Source: Porphyromonadaceae bacterium UBA7048
Lineage (GTDB): Bacteria > Bacteroidota > Bacteroidia > Bacteroidales > Muribaculaceae
Length of the DNA: 40,890 nucleotides
Direction of reading: 5' to 3'
Assembly (NCBI GenBank): GCA_002493945.1
Contig: DLAL01000060.1
Coordinates: 41,291 to 82,180 of the forward strand
Under the pieces are notes generated by a model. That model saw only the letters and a list, made by a program, of their open reading frames with translations, was not told where the DNA came from and did not search any database. Every line of letters begins with the position of its first letter. Position 1 is the first letter of the stretch. Made by a program: the position numbers and the translations under genes. Positions 31,652-40,396 of this stretch are shown here, in pieces.

Positions 31652-34503
31652 TTTTCAAGTCGTGTTTCTATCATGAGGAAAATATCGGCTTCGCTGCCGG
31701 GATAGTTGTCGCGGAGCGCCTCAAGGTACTCGCGGGCCTCGAAGTCCTTGCCCTGAGCCGTGTATATGTCGCTTATGAGGATGAATCCGCGCGCCACCCA
31801 GTAGCGCTGGGGCGAGCCTGACTTGACGAACTTCTGCGCCACCTTCAGGGCGCGGTCGTCCTTGCCCTGCTCGTGGAGGGCCGAAGCTGCCTCGAACGCG
31901 CTCTTGGCGCCGTAGAGTTCGGCCGGCGTTCCGGCCATGTCGAGCCATATCTTCAGGGCGCCCTCGCTGTCGCCGGCGGCATCAAGAGCCTTGGCCTTGG
32001 TGAAGCGTGCCTCCGACATGGCAGCCGGGGCTGCGGAGGAAGCCAGTATGAGGTCGGCGGCCTCTCCGGCCTTGTCGTATCGGCCCAGGTCGCGTGCCGT
32101 GCGCATCAGTCCCAGCCGCGCTTCGGTGGCGGTAGAGGCGTCGGAGGCGCGCTCCGCAAGCCGCGAATAGAGGTCGAGGGCATCGGGCAGATGTCCTTCG
32201 GCCGAAGCTACGCCGGCTTTGTATAGCAGCGCCTGCGAGGCTGCCGCGCTGTCGGGGTAGCCGTCGAGTATCTTCGAGGCGAAGTCAGCGGCACGGACGG
32301 CATCATCACGGCGCACGGCGTCGTCGAGAAGCATCCCCAGCACCTGCGGCGTATGCGACGACTGCGGATAGCGCGCGGCGAAGCGCTCGAGCTGCCGCAC
32401 GTCGCCGTTGCGCGTCATGGCATTGCATGCCGACGTGTAGGCCAGTTCCTCGGCATCGTCGCCGGTGGTCTGCGGAGCCTTGTCTACGGTAGCCATGAAG
32501 TCGAGATACTCGTCGGCACGGCCTTCGTCGGCATAGCGTGCACGTAGTATGGCCGAGGCCTGGGCAGCCTCCTCGGATGTGGGATAGAGACGTATGACCT
32601 GACGATAGGCATCGTCGGCCTCTGCCGCACGGCCCATGTCGAGCAGCGTCATGGCCATCTGCAGATAGCCGCGACGCCCCTGGACGGTGCGCGGCCAGCG
32701 GTCGATGAGGGAGCGGTAGACGCCCACGGCCTCTGCATTACGGCCAAGACTGATGAGGGCCTCGGTGCGCTCAAGCATGGCATCGGGCATGAGCACCGAG
32801 CCCGCGAAGTCGCGTTCGAAGCTGTCCAGAGCCTTGAGCTTGCCCTCGTAGTCGCGGAGAAATCCGCGCATACGGGCGCGGTTGAGCGCCGCATAGTCGG
32901 CGGCCGAGGGATTGGTGTCGCAGGCTTTGCCGTACATGGCTGCCGCAGCTTCGAAGTCGGCACGGGCCGCCAGAATGTCGGCGAGACGGTTGTAGGCATC
33001 GGACTGCGCCTCGGGAGCAGATAGCCGCTGAGCCGCCTGACGGAAATTATCTTCAGCACCGGTGGCGTCACCGCTGCAGTAGAGCGCATAGGCCAGCCCG
33101 TAGAGAGCCACCGGACGGTTGGCTGCGGAGGCCGGCGCGGTGCGCAGATAGTCGCGGAAAAGAGCCGCGGCCTGACGGTCGTCGTTCTGCCGCGCGAAGG
33201 CCTCGGCGCGTGCGAGCGTCACTTCTGCATCAAGTGCCGTGTCGCCGGTTCTGACGGCACGTGCCTCGTCGAACGAACGCATGGCTGCGGCAGCATCCCC
33301 GTCGCGGAGTGCCTTGAGGCCCAGCGTCAGGAGTACGCGCACTTTGGCGGCCTGAATCTCGGCCGACGGGTCGGCCACGTCGCGGAGACGCTCGATGGCA
33401 CGCTCGTAGTCGTTGTCGGCGATATAGCCTGAGGCAAGGAAAGACGCCACGCGGTCGGAGTACACGCCCTTGGGATAACGTCTGAGAAAATCCTCGAATA
33501 CTCCGGCAGACGAGGCGAAGGGCACGGCCTCGCCGTGTGCTCGTGTGGCGGCATAGTTGTAGAAAGCGGCCTCGGTCACGGCCGGGTCTTCGGAAGTGGC
33601 GGCGGCTTTATTGAATGCCAGAGCCGCCGCAGCATCATCGCCCGTATTGAGCAGACACTGGCCTGCGAAGAGATAGCCCGACTGGCGGAGCACGCCCGTG
33701 CCGCGCTCGGTGACGGGACGGAAAAAGTCGAGCGCACCTTTATAGTCGCCGGCGGCAAACGCATCGACTCCGAGGATATACAGCGCCGACGGCATAGGCT
33801 CGCTGACGGCACCGACGTACTTGCGCAGATACTTCACAGCCTCCGCGTTCTTGCCCGTGCGGTAGAGCGACTCGCCGGCGATGCGGTCGAGCTCGGCCAC
33901 GGCAGCAGCAGGGAGGCCGCCGCGTCTGAGCACGGCGCGCGCCTGCGACAGAGCCTTGGCGTAGTTGCCGCGCGCATAGTCGATGGCAGCGAGATAGACC
34001 GGAGCGAGATTGCCGGGCGCATGCGTTGTGTTCACCTTGGCGAAGCAGTCGGCGGCGCGCGCATAGTCGGCCTTGTCGTATGCTATGCGGCCCAGATAGA
34101 ACAGCGCCTCCTGACGGACGGCGGCATAGCGCGAAGCCTCGGTGAAGGCCGCCTCTGCGCGTGCGGCGTCGCCTGCCTCGAGGGCGCTGACGCCTGTGCG
34201 GTACCAGTAGTCGGCCTTGCGCGCCGTAGTCAGTCCCGTGGGGTCGACCTTGGCATACGCGCGCAGAGCCTTGGCGTACATGCCGCGTGCATACAGACAG
34301 TCGGCCACGCCCATGCGTGCCTCCTCTCGCGAGGCTGCGTAGGGATGGTCGGCAATAAAAGAACTGAAAGCGGCCTCCGCCTCGGCGTAACGTCCGGACT
34401 CGAAAAGTCTCACCGCCTCACAGGGCTGTTCCCGGGCCTCCACGGCTGCCGGAAACGCCGCACAGGCGGCAAACATCATATATAAAAATATAGTTCTTCT
34501 CAT
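31648..34503 (-). CDS. Large tetratricopeptide-repeat protein, exported
   Basis: About 951 residues. MRRTIFLYMMFAACAAFPAAVEA is a signal peptide; the rest is almost continuous TPR-like helix pairs (for example ALRAYAKVDPTGL, EALFYLGRIAYDKADYARAADCFAKVN, RGYLQMAMTLLDMGRAAEADDAYRQVIRLYP). Such long periplasmic TPR solenoids act as protein-binding scaffolds. Start ATG 34503 is chosen because an upstream ATG at 34533 lies before the -7 box and the shorter start gives a proper signal peptide. It is coupled by ATGA overlap to the outer-membrane barrel gene downstream, suggesting a periplasmic partner for that barrel. Divergent from the CobW gene. Specific role unknown. Confidence 0.87.
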   Translation of the reverse strand: MRRTIFLYMMFAACAAFPAAVEAREQPCEAVRLFESGRYAEAEAAFSSFIADHPYAASREEARMGVADCLYARGMYAKALRAYAKVDPTGLTTARKADYWYRTGVSALEAGDAARAEAAFTEASRYAAVRQEALFYLGRIAYDKADYARAADCFAKVNTTHAPGNLAPVYLAAIDYARGNYAKALSQARAVLRRGGLPAAAVAELDRIAGESLYRTGKNAEAVKYLRKYVGAVSEPMPSALYILGVDAFAAGDYKGALDFFRPVTERGTGVLRQSGYLFAGQCLLNTGDDAAAALAFNKAAATSEDPAVTEAAFYNYAATRAHGEAVPFASSAGVFEDFLRRYPKGVYSDRVASFLASGYIADNDYERAIERLRDVADPSAEIQAAKVRVLLTLGLKALRDGDAAAAMRSFDEARAVRTGDTALDAEVTLARAEAFARQNDDRQAAALFRDYLRTAPASAANRPVALYGLAYALYCSGDATGAEDNFRQAAQRLSAPEAQSDAYNRLADILAARADFEAAAAMYGKACDTNPSAADYAALNRARMRGFLRDYEGKLKALDSFERDFAGSVLMPDAMLERTEALISLGRNAEAVGVYRSLIDRWPRTVQGRRGYLQMAMTLLDMGRAAEADDAYRQVIRLYPTSEEAAQASAILRARYADEGRADEYLDFMATVDKAPQTTGDDAEELAYTSACNAMTRNGDVRQLERFAARYPQSSHTPQVLGMLLDDAVRRDDAVRAADFASKILDGYPDSAAASQALLYKAGVASAEGHLPDALDLYSRLAERASDASTATEARLGLMRTARDLGRYDKAGEAADLILASSAAPAAMSEARFTKAKALDAAGDSEGALKIWLDMAGTPAELYGAKSAFEAASALHEQGKDDRALKVAQKFVKSGSPQRYWVARGFILISDIYTAQGKDFEAREYLEALRDNYPGSEADIFLMIETRLEK

Positions 34504-34520
34504 AACTCGTGAATGGTCTG

Positions 34521-34528
34521 CAAAGGTA
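34521..34528 (-). promoter_or_regulatory. -7 box of the TPR/barrel operon
   Basis: Minus strand TACCTTTG (complement of 34521-34528) gives a transcript start near 34514, 11 bases before the ATG. No clear -33 box at the usual distance. Confidence 0.6.
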
Positions 34529-34612
34529 CGCAACGGACAGGAAATTTAAAGTTAAAACTATGAAAATATTCAAAAAAACGGAAAGGGCGGAACAATGTGG
34601 CGCAGAAATGCC

Positions 34613-34620
34613 TAATTTTG
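34613..34620 (+). promoter_or_regulatory. -7 box directly before the CobW gene
   Basis: TAATTTTG ends only four bases before the ATG at 34625, so a transcript from it would have almost no leader. No -33 box was seen at the expected place. Confidence 0.5.
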
Positions 34621-34624
34621 CCAT

Positions 34625-35926
34625 ATGAAACACAACGACACACCGGTGCTGCTGCTCACCGGATATCTGGGCAGCGGCAAAACGACTCTTCTTAACCGTA
34701 TTCTCACCAACGAACGCGGCATACGCTTCGCCGTCATCGTCAACGATATAGGCGAGGTCAACATTGACGCATCCCTCATCCAGAAGGGCGGCGTAGTGGG
34801 CAAGAAAGACGAGGGCGACCTTGTAGCGCTTCAGAACGGCTGCATATGCTGCACGCTGAAGATGGACCTGGTGCAGCAGCTCGCCGACATCATGGCCACC
34901 GATAAATTCGACTACATCGTCATCGAAGCCAGCGGCATCTGCGAGCCGGCGCCTATCGCGCAGACCATCTGCTCGATACCGTCTATGGGACGCCAGTACA
35001 CCAGGCACGGCGTGCCCCGTCTGGACTGCATCGCCACTGTGGTCGACGCCCTGCGCATGGCATCGGAGTTCGGCTGCGGCGACCGTCTGAAGCGCGACAG
35101 CATCACCGAGGACGACATCGAGAACCTGGTCATAGAGCAGATAGAGTTCTGCAACATCATCCTGCTCAACAAGATATCTGAAGTCAGCCCCGAAGAGGCC
35201 GGACGCATACGCGCCATCATCCGTGCCCTGCAGCCCAAGGCACGCATCATCGAGTGCGACTACTGCGACATCGACCTGAACCTGCTGCTGAACACGCACA
35301 CGTTCGACTTCAATCAGGTATCGGGCTCGGCCGCATGGGTCGAGGCCGTCGAAGGCGACCTGCCCGATGAGGATGAAGAGGAGGAACACCATCACCACCA
35401 TCATCACCACGACGAAGAGGAGCATGTGCACGGCCACCATCATCACCACGATGACGACGACGATGATGACGACGAGTGCGAGGTATGCCACCATGACCAC
35501 GACCACTGCACATGCCACCACCATCACCACCACGGCGAGGGCGAAGCCGAGGAGTACGGCATACAGACTTTCGTCTACTACCGCCGCCAGCCGCTGGACA
35601 TCAACAGGTTCGACTACTTCATCTCGTCGAAGTGGCCCAAGAACGTCATACGCTGCAAGGGTCTGGTGTACTTCCGCCACAACACGGACATGTCATACAT
35701 CTTCGAGCAGGCCGGCGTCCAGAAGAAGCTCACCGAATCGGGCTACTGGTTCGCCACGGCTCCCGACGACGAGCTCGAGCGTCTGGCAGAACAGGATCCG
35801 TCGATAGTCAAGGACTGGGACGACGTGTACGGCGACCGCATGATCAAACTCGTATTCATCGGCCAGCACCTCGACAGGCAAGCCATCTGCGACGAGCTCG
35901 ACAAATGCCTTGCCAAGGGCTTGTGA
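34625..35926 (+). CDS. COG0523 (CobW/ZigA-type) metallochaperone GTPase with His/Asp-rich insert
   Basis: A 433-residue G3E-family GTPase: Walker A GYLGSGKT (13-20), the metal-binding C73-x-C75-C76 motif (NGCICCTLK), VIEASG (99-104), and NKIS at 182-185 where the guanine-specificity motif NKxD is expected. The C-terminal CobW domain (about 310-433) follows. Residues 255-303 are an insert with 25 His, 11 Asp and 4 Cys, including CEVC and CTC, as in proteins that store or sense Zn2+ or Ni2+. Family members deliver metals to enzymes under metal shortage or make B12. No Zur box, cobalamin riboswitch or other metal-response element could be recognised upstream. Probably a zinc chaperone; that is inference. 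Confidence 0.9.
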   Translation: MKHNDTPVLLLTGYLGSGKTTLLNRILTNERGIRFAVIVNDIGEVNIDASLIQKGGVVGKKDEGDLVALQNGCICCTLKMDLVQQLADIMATDKFDYIVIEASGICEPAPIAQTICSIPSMGRQYTRHGVPRLDCIATVVDALRMASEFGCGDRLKRDSITEDDIENLVIEQIEFCNIILLNKISEVSPEEAGRIRAIIRALQPKARIIECDYCDIDLNLLLNTHTFDFNQVSGSAAWVEAVEGDLPDEDEEEEHHHHHHHHDEEEHVHGHHHHHDDDDDDDDECEVCHHDHDHCTCHHHHHHGEGEAEEYGIQTFVYYRRQPLDINRFDYFISSKWPKNVIRCKGLVYFRHNTDMSYIFEQAGVQKKLTESGYWFATAPDDELERLAEQDPSIVKDWDDVYGDRMIKLVFIGQHLDRQAICDELDKCLAKGL

Positions 35927-36002
35927 AGCGAAATTGTGGACTGAAACGCCAGTAAATTGTCCGTTTGGTCTGCTCTATGCGGTCTTATCGCCGAATATTT
36001 CG

Positions 36003-36010
36003 TAATTTTG
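36003..36010 (+). promoter_or_regulatory. -7 box of the AraC-family gene
   Basis: TAATTTTG, 19 bp before the ATG at 36030. It sits inside an imperfect inverted repeat with TCGCC (35988-35992) and GGCGA (36010-36014) arms, a possible operator. No -33 box was seen. Confidence 0.5.
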
Positions 36011-36029
36011 GCGAATCAACCGAATAGCA

Positions 36030-36944
36030 ATGGAATCAAACGAGACAAATACCTCCATACATTTACTCGAAAAAATAGCATCGGAGTACAGCCGCCTCGC
36101 CGAGGAAGCCGTGCTCGCGCACATATCGATGAATCTCACCAACTTCGTCGTCCCTGCGAACAATACGTTCAGGGGCGACGGAGTTGTTTTGATATTACTT
36201 GTCAAGGGTTCGCTGCGCGTCAACGTTAACTTCAAGGATTTCGACATGCGCGGGCCCTCGGTCATCACGCTTCATCACGGAAGCGTCGTGAGCATCATCT
36301 CCGACGGCGACGATGACGAGATAGACATGTACTTGCTGTGGTGCTCGCCATTGTTCATCCAGAATCTCAATGTGTCGTTCTCGGCCATCTCCGACCGCGC
36401 CATCCACCAGCATGAGGTGCCGGGCATAGAAGTATCTGACCGCGAGATATCCACCCTCATACGCTACTTCTCGCTGATACGCTCGGCTATGAACGACAGC
36501 TACAATCTGCAGCTCTCGCGCCACATAGTGTCGAGCCTCACCTCCGGACTGGTCTATCAGCTGCTGCTCTACGTCTACAAGCAGTACGACGCCACAGCCG
36601 AGTCGGACCAGACCTCGATGAGTCCCGGACGACGCAGCTACGTCCACGACTTCATCAAGCTCGTCCACCGGCACTACACCACCGAACGGTCGGTGAATTT
36701 CTACGCCTCGAAGCTCTTCATATCTCCGAAGTATCTGTCCCTGCTGGTGAAGGAGGCCACCGGACAGTCTGCGGCACGCTGGATCGACCTCTTCGTCATC
36801 ACCGAGGCAAAGAACCTGCTGCGCTATTCGGGAAAAAATATCCAGCAGGTGGCATACGCGCTCAACTTCTCCAACCAGTCGTCGTTCGGGAAGTACTTCA
36901 AGCACCTGACAGGCATGTCGCCCACAGAATTCCAGAAGTCGTAG
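36030..36944 (+). CDS. AraC-family transcriptional regulator
   Basis: A 304-residue regulator. The N-terminal part (about 1-180) is a cupin-like sensing domain (NNTFRGDGVVLILLVKGSLRVNV). The C-terminal 100 residues hold two helix-turn-helix motifs: RSVNFYASKLFISPKYLSLLVKEATG and GKNIQQVAYALNFSNQSSFGKYFKHLTGMSPTEF, the second being the AraC signature. Signal and target genes are unknown. It precedes the ECF sigma gene by 220 bp with a strong hairpin between, so it is probably a separate unit. The direction and spacing do not point to the CobW gene as a target more than any other neighbour. Confidence 0.92.
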   Translation: MESNETNTSIHLLEKIASEYSRLAEEAVLAHISMNLTNFVVPANNTFRGDGVVLILLVKGSLRVNVNFKDFDMRGPSVITLHHGSVVSIISDGDDDEIDMYLLWCSPLFIQNLNVSFSAISDRAIHQHEVPGIEVSDREISTLIRYFSLIRSAMNDSYNLQLSRHIVSSLTSGLVYQLLLYVYKQYDATAESDQTSMSPGRRSYVHDFIKLVHRHYTTERSVNFYASKLFISPKYLSLLVKEATGQSAARWIDLFVITEAKNLLRYSGKNIQQVAYALNFSNQSSFGKYFKHLTGMSPTEFQKS

Positions 36945-36973
36945 ACGACTGACTATTTGTAACAATTTAGTCC

Positions 36974-37016
36974 CACGCAGGCGGTGTTGTAACAATGTTG
37001 TAACACCGCCTGCGTG
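36974..37016 (+). terminator. Strong 15-bp hairpin after the AraC-family gene
   Basis: CACGCAGGCGGTGTT (36974-36988) pairs perfectly with AACACCGCCTGCGTG (37002-37016), loop 13 nt. Only a weak T-rich tail (TGTAATTTA) follows, so termination may be partial. Confidence 0.6.
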
Positions 37017-37039
37017 TGTAATTTACTGTCCTCCATACA

Positions 37040-37086
37040 ATTACTAAAAATATTTAGTAATAGGCATCTCGTTAACATGCGTTAAC
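37040..37086. promoter_or_regulatory. Two palindromes upstream of the ECF sigma gene
   Basis: ATTACTAAA-AATA-TTTAGTAAT (37040-37061) and GTTAAC-ATGC-GTTAAC (37071-37086) are both perfect dyads, 9 bp apart, 79-125 bp before the sigma gene ATG. They look like regulator sites. A consensus TAnnTTTG box was not found in this 220-bp region (36945-37164). Confidence 0.5.
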
Positions 37087-37164
37087 AATCAATTTTCTTC
37101 ACAGCCGTTGTTTTAAGATTAACTTAGCGTCATGAAACAAAAATAAACTAAAAAAATTCCAACT

Positions 37165-37650
37165 ATGGCAAGCGTAAAATTTCAACGGGAACTTATGAAT
37201 CTCCAGAGCAATATGCTCAACTTCGCCTATATACTTACCTCCAACCGCGAGGAAGCGTATGAGTTGCTCCGTGACACTACGCTCAATGCCCTGGTGAACG
37301 AAGAAAAGTACGAAGAGGGAACAAATTTCAAGAGTTGGGTGTTTACTATTATGCGTAACGTCTTCAATCAGGAACGGAGCCGCCGCGCTGTGATGGAGAC
37401 CAACCACTCCCTGTTCACTCTCGACCTGGCACACACAGCCGCAGAAGAGTGTCCGGAAGGATGCTGGGACGAAAGCGAGATATCAGCCGTGATAGCATCG
37501 CTCGACAACGAGCAGCGCGCAGTGATATCAATGCACCTCACGGGCTACCGGCCCTCTGAAATCGCCGAATACTCCGGACGCACCCTCGACACGGTGAAGA
37601 ACTGCATCTCCCGCGCATGCCGGGCACTGCGCAGCCACTTCGGCGCCTGA
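37165..37650 (+). CDS. ECF-type RNA polymerase sigma factor
   Basis: A 161-residue sigma-70 family factor with only regions 2 and 4. Region 2 spans about 15-75 (NFAYILTSNREEAYELLRDTTLNAL, NFKSWVFTIMRNVFNQERSR). Region 4 spans about 105-160 (IASLDNEQRAVISMHLTGYRPSEIAEYSGRTLDTVKNCISRACRALR), the helix-turn-helix for the -35 element. No anti-sigma (FecR-like) gene is next to it. It starts with a normal-length leader but no recognised -7 box. The TonB-dependent receptor gene lies 322 bp downstream, with a hairpin between; whether it is a target is unknown. Confidence 0.92.
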   Translation: MASVKFQRELMNLQSNMLNFAYILTSNREEAYELLRDTTLNALVNEEKYEEGTNFKSWVFTIMRNVFNQERSRRAVMETNHSLFTLDLAHTAAEECPEGCWDESEISAVIASLDNEQRAVISMHLTGYRPSEIAEYSGRTLDTVKNCISRACRALRSHFGA

Positions 37651-37972
37651 ACACAGAAGGTATTCTTCATAATCTGATATAAGGGATCACCGACAGGTAC
37701 TCTTTCATAAGGTAAAAAAGATTTATTAGAGTCTGCACAACTGATAAAGAGATTATATCATCGGCCTAAGCCGAAACATGATAAGGTATTTTGATTTGAA
37801 TTTGGATTAGTATTAGGATATGATAGATTAGTATTAGGTATGTTCATTGTTTCTGAGCCTTCGGGCGCAGGCAATAAGAAGCGGCTTCGGTGTGAACCGG
37901 GGCCGCTTCTTATTGCACCCTTGTACGGCGGCAGGACAATTTTGCGGACTGATTTCCGTTATATACGTTGTA
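37651..37972. other. 322-bp region without a gene between sigma factor and receptor genes
   Basis: The first 200 bp are AT-rich with a direct repeat GATTAGTATTAGG at 37805-37817 and 37826-37838. Then comes a hairpin at 37871-37916. CAATTTTG at 37937-37944 is one base off the -7 consensus and may serve the receptor gene, although no -33 box is in place. Confidence 0.4.
37871..37916. terminator. 15-bp perfect hairpin upstream of the receptor gene
   Basis: GCAATAAGAAGCGGC (37871-37885) pairs with GCCGCTTCTTATTGC (37902-37916), with a 16-nt loop that can itself pair (CGG/CCG). T-rich on the right arm. Probably the terminator for the sigma gene transcript. Confidence 0.55.
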
Positions 37973-40393
37973 ATGAAGAATCTACGCACTGTCATATATC
38001 TGCTCATGCTCCTGAGCGCCGCCCTCGCCGTCGCTGCCAGGGGCCCGGTGAAAATATCGGGCCTGGTGACCGACGAGAACAACGAGCCTATGGAGTTCGT
38101 CACCGTGAAAATCGGCAAGGCTCTCGGCACCACCACCGGTATCGACGGCCGCTACACGCTCACGTCGCCCGAAGCCGACACTATCCGCATAACCTTCAGC
38201 TGCATAGGCTACGAGGAATCGAAGCGGCGCCTGATAGAGCCCGAGGGCGAGGTGACGGTCAACGTGAAGATGACTCCGGCATCATATGCCCTCGGAGGCA
38301 TCGAGGTGACTGACTACCAGAAGCAGATGGGCGGCATGCAGAAGATCGACCGCTCGGACTTCAAGCTCGCGCCCGACGTCTCGGGCGGCTCGGTGGAGTC
38401 GCTGCTCACCACTATGGCCGGAGTAAACTCCAACAACGAGATGTCGAGCCAGTACAGCGTGCGCGGCGGCTCGTACGACGAGAACAGCGTGTACATCAAC
38501 GGCATCGAGGTCTACCGCCCCCAGCTGATATCCTCGGGCCAGCAGGAAGGCATGAGTATCGTCAATCCCGACATGGTCGGCGCCATCGGATTCTCCACCG
38601 GCGGATTCTCGGCACAGTACGGCGACAGGATGAGCTCTGTGCTCGACATCACCTACCGCGAGCCCGAAGCCTTCGAAGGCTCGGCCTCAGCCTCACTCAT
38701 GGGCGCCACAGCGGCCGTGGGCAGCAGTTCGCGGCACTTCTCGCAGCTCCACGGCATCCGCTACAAGCAGAATTCGTCGCTGCTGGGCTCGCTGGAGGAG
38801 AAGGGCGAGTACGACCCTAAGTTCTTCGACTATCAGACCAGCATGACATATACGGTCAATCCGAAGTGGAAGGTGTCCGTACTGGGCAACATAGCCGTCA
38901 ACAACTACCGCTTCATCCCCCACAACCGCACTACCAAGTTCGGCACGTCGACCGATGCCAAGGAGTTCACCGTCTACTTCGACGGCGCCGAGAAAGACCG
39001 CTTCGAGACATACTTCGGAGCCGGCACGCTCACCTACAAGCCGAACAAGGCTCACGAATTCTCCCTTCAGGCGTCCGGCTACTTCACCAACGAGCTTGTG
39101 TCCTACGACATATCGGGCGAATATTGGCTCGACCAGGCCGGCACGGGAGGCGCTGACGACGGCGGCGCCGTGGGCGGCGAACTCGGCGTGGGCAAGTACC
39201 ACGAGCACGCGCGCAACCGCTTCCGCGCATCGGTGTTCTCTATGGCTCTGCGCGGCGCCTCGGGCATCAGCAAGCACAATCTGAGCTACGGCGTGACATT
39301 CAACACCGAGCGCATCTACGACCGCACCCGCGAGTGGGAGTGGCGCGACTCGGCAGGCTTCTCCCTCCCGGCCAATCCCGACGCGCTGAAAGTGGTGTAC
39401 AACCTGTCGTCGCACCACAACGTGTCGTCGACCCGCCTGGCATTCTACGCCATGGACACCTACCGACTCAACACGTCGGCAGGCTATCTGAACATCAACG
39501 GCGGCCTGCGCTTCTCCTACTGGACCTTCAACAAGGAGTTCCTCGTCAGTCCGCGCGTCAGCGTGGGATTCGTGCCCGAGCGCAACCAGCGTCTCTCGCT
39601 GCGCTTCGCCACGGGCCTGTACTACCAGTCGCCTTTCTACAAAGAGTACCGTGAGCCCGTGGTCGATGCCGACGGCAATGAGGCCATCGTGCTCAACGCC
39701 GGCATCAAGAGCCAGCGCTCCTTCCAGATGATACTCGGGGCCGACTATACCTTCAGGGCCATGAACCGCCCCTTCAAGATTTCGGGCGAAGCCTACTACA
39801 AGGCTCTCGGCAACCTGATACCCTACGAGATAGACAATCTGAAGCTCGTCTACGCTGGCCGCAATCTCACCAGCGGCTTCACCTACGGACTCGATTTCAA
39901 GCTCTTCGGACAGTTCGTGGAAGGCACGGACTCATGGCTCAGCTTCTCGCTGATGAAGACTCAGGAGACGCTGAACGGCGTCAAGGTGCCGCGCCCCACC
40001 GACCAGCGCTACAGCTTCGCACTGTACTTCACGGACTACTTCCCGAAGATACCCAAGCTGAAATTCAATCTCCGCGGCATATTCTCCGACGGCCTGCCCA
40101 TGACGGCGCCGCGCGGCAGCCGCGACAAAGGCTATTTCCGCGCTCCGGCGTACAAGCGCCTCGACGTCGGACTGGCCTATGCCCTGCTCTCGCCTGCCAA
40201 GGAAGGACAGCAGCGGACAGGATTCCTGCGCCACCTCAAGAGCGTGTGGCTCGGAGTAGACGCATTCAACCTGCTCGACATCAGCAACGTGAGCAGCTAC
40301 TACTGGGTGACCGACGTGAACGACATCCAGTATGCCGTCCCCAACTATCTGACGGGCCGTCAGTTCAACGTCCGCCTGTCGGTGGAATTCTGA
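37973..40393 (+). CDS. TonB-dependent receptor with carboxypeptidase-regulatory-like domain
   Basis: An 806-residue outer-membrane receptor. Signal peptide MKNLRTVIYLLMLLSAALAVAA, then a CarboxypepD_reg-like domain (about 25-110, KISGLVTDENNEPMEFVTVKIG), a plug domain (about 130-235, with YSVRGGSYDENSVYINGIEVYRP and the closing GGFSAQYGDRMSSVLDITYR) and a 22-strand-type barrel ending in an aromatic residue (VEF). ATG 37973 is preferred over an in-frame ATG at 37847, which would put 42 unlikely residues before the signal peptide and read through a hairpin. It is not followed by a SusD gene, so it is not a glycan-type SusC pair. Ligand unknown; the stop is 3 bp from the convergent dtd gene. Confidence 0.92.
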   Translation: MKNLRTVIYLLMLLSAALAVAARGPVKISGLVTDENNEPMEFVTVKIGKALGTTTGIDGRYTLTSPEADTIRITFSCIGYEESKRRLIEPEGEVTVNVKMTPASYALGGIEVTDYQKQMGGMQKIDRSDFKLAPDVSGGSVESLLTTMAGVNSNNEMSSQYSVRGGSYDENSVYINGIEVYRPQLISSGQQEGMSIVNPDMVGAIGFSTGGFSAQYGDRMSSVLDITYREPEAFEGSASASLMGATAAVGSSSRHFSQLHGIRYKQNSSLLGSLEEKGEYDPKFFDYQTSMTYTVNPKWKVSVLGNIAVNNYRFIPHNRTTKFGTSTDAKEFTVYFDGAEKDRFETYFGAGTLTYKPNKAHEFSLQASGYFTNELVSYDISGEYWLDQAGTGGADDGGAVGGELGVGKYHEHARNRFRASVFSMALRGASGISKHNLSYGVTFNTERIYDRTREWEWRDSAGFSLPANPDALKVVYNLSSHHNVSSTRLAFYAMDTYRLNTSAGYLNINGGLRFSYWTFNKEFLVSPRVSVGFVPERNQRLSLRFATGLYYQSPFYKEYREPVVDADGNEAIVLNAGIKSQRSFQMILGADYTFRAMNRPFKISGEAYYKALGNLIPYEIDNLKLVYAGRNLTSGFTYGLDFKLFGQFVEGTDSWLSFSLMKTQETLNGVKVPRPTDQRYSFALYFTDYFPKIPKLKFNLRGIFSDGLPMTAPRGSRDKGYFRAPAYKRLDVGLAYALLSPAKEGQQRTGFLRHLKSVWLGVDAFNLLDISNVSSYYWVTDVNDIQYAVPNYLTGRQFNVRLSVEF

Positions 40394-40396
40394 TGA

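Noticed and set aside
37847..37972. 42-residue N-terminal extension of the TonB receptor from ATG 37847
   Set aside because: It would precede a good signal peptide and be encoded through a strong hairpin; the start at 37973 is more plausible.
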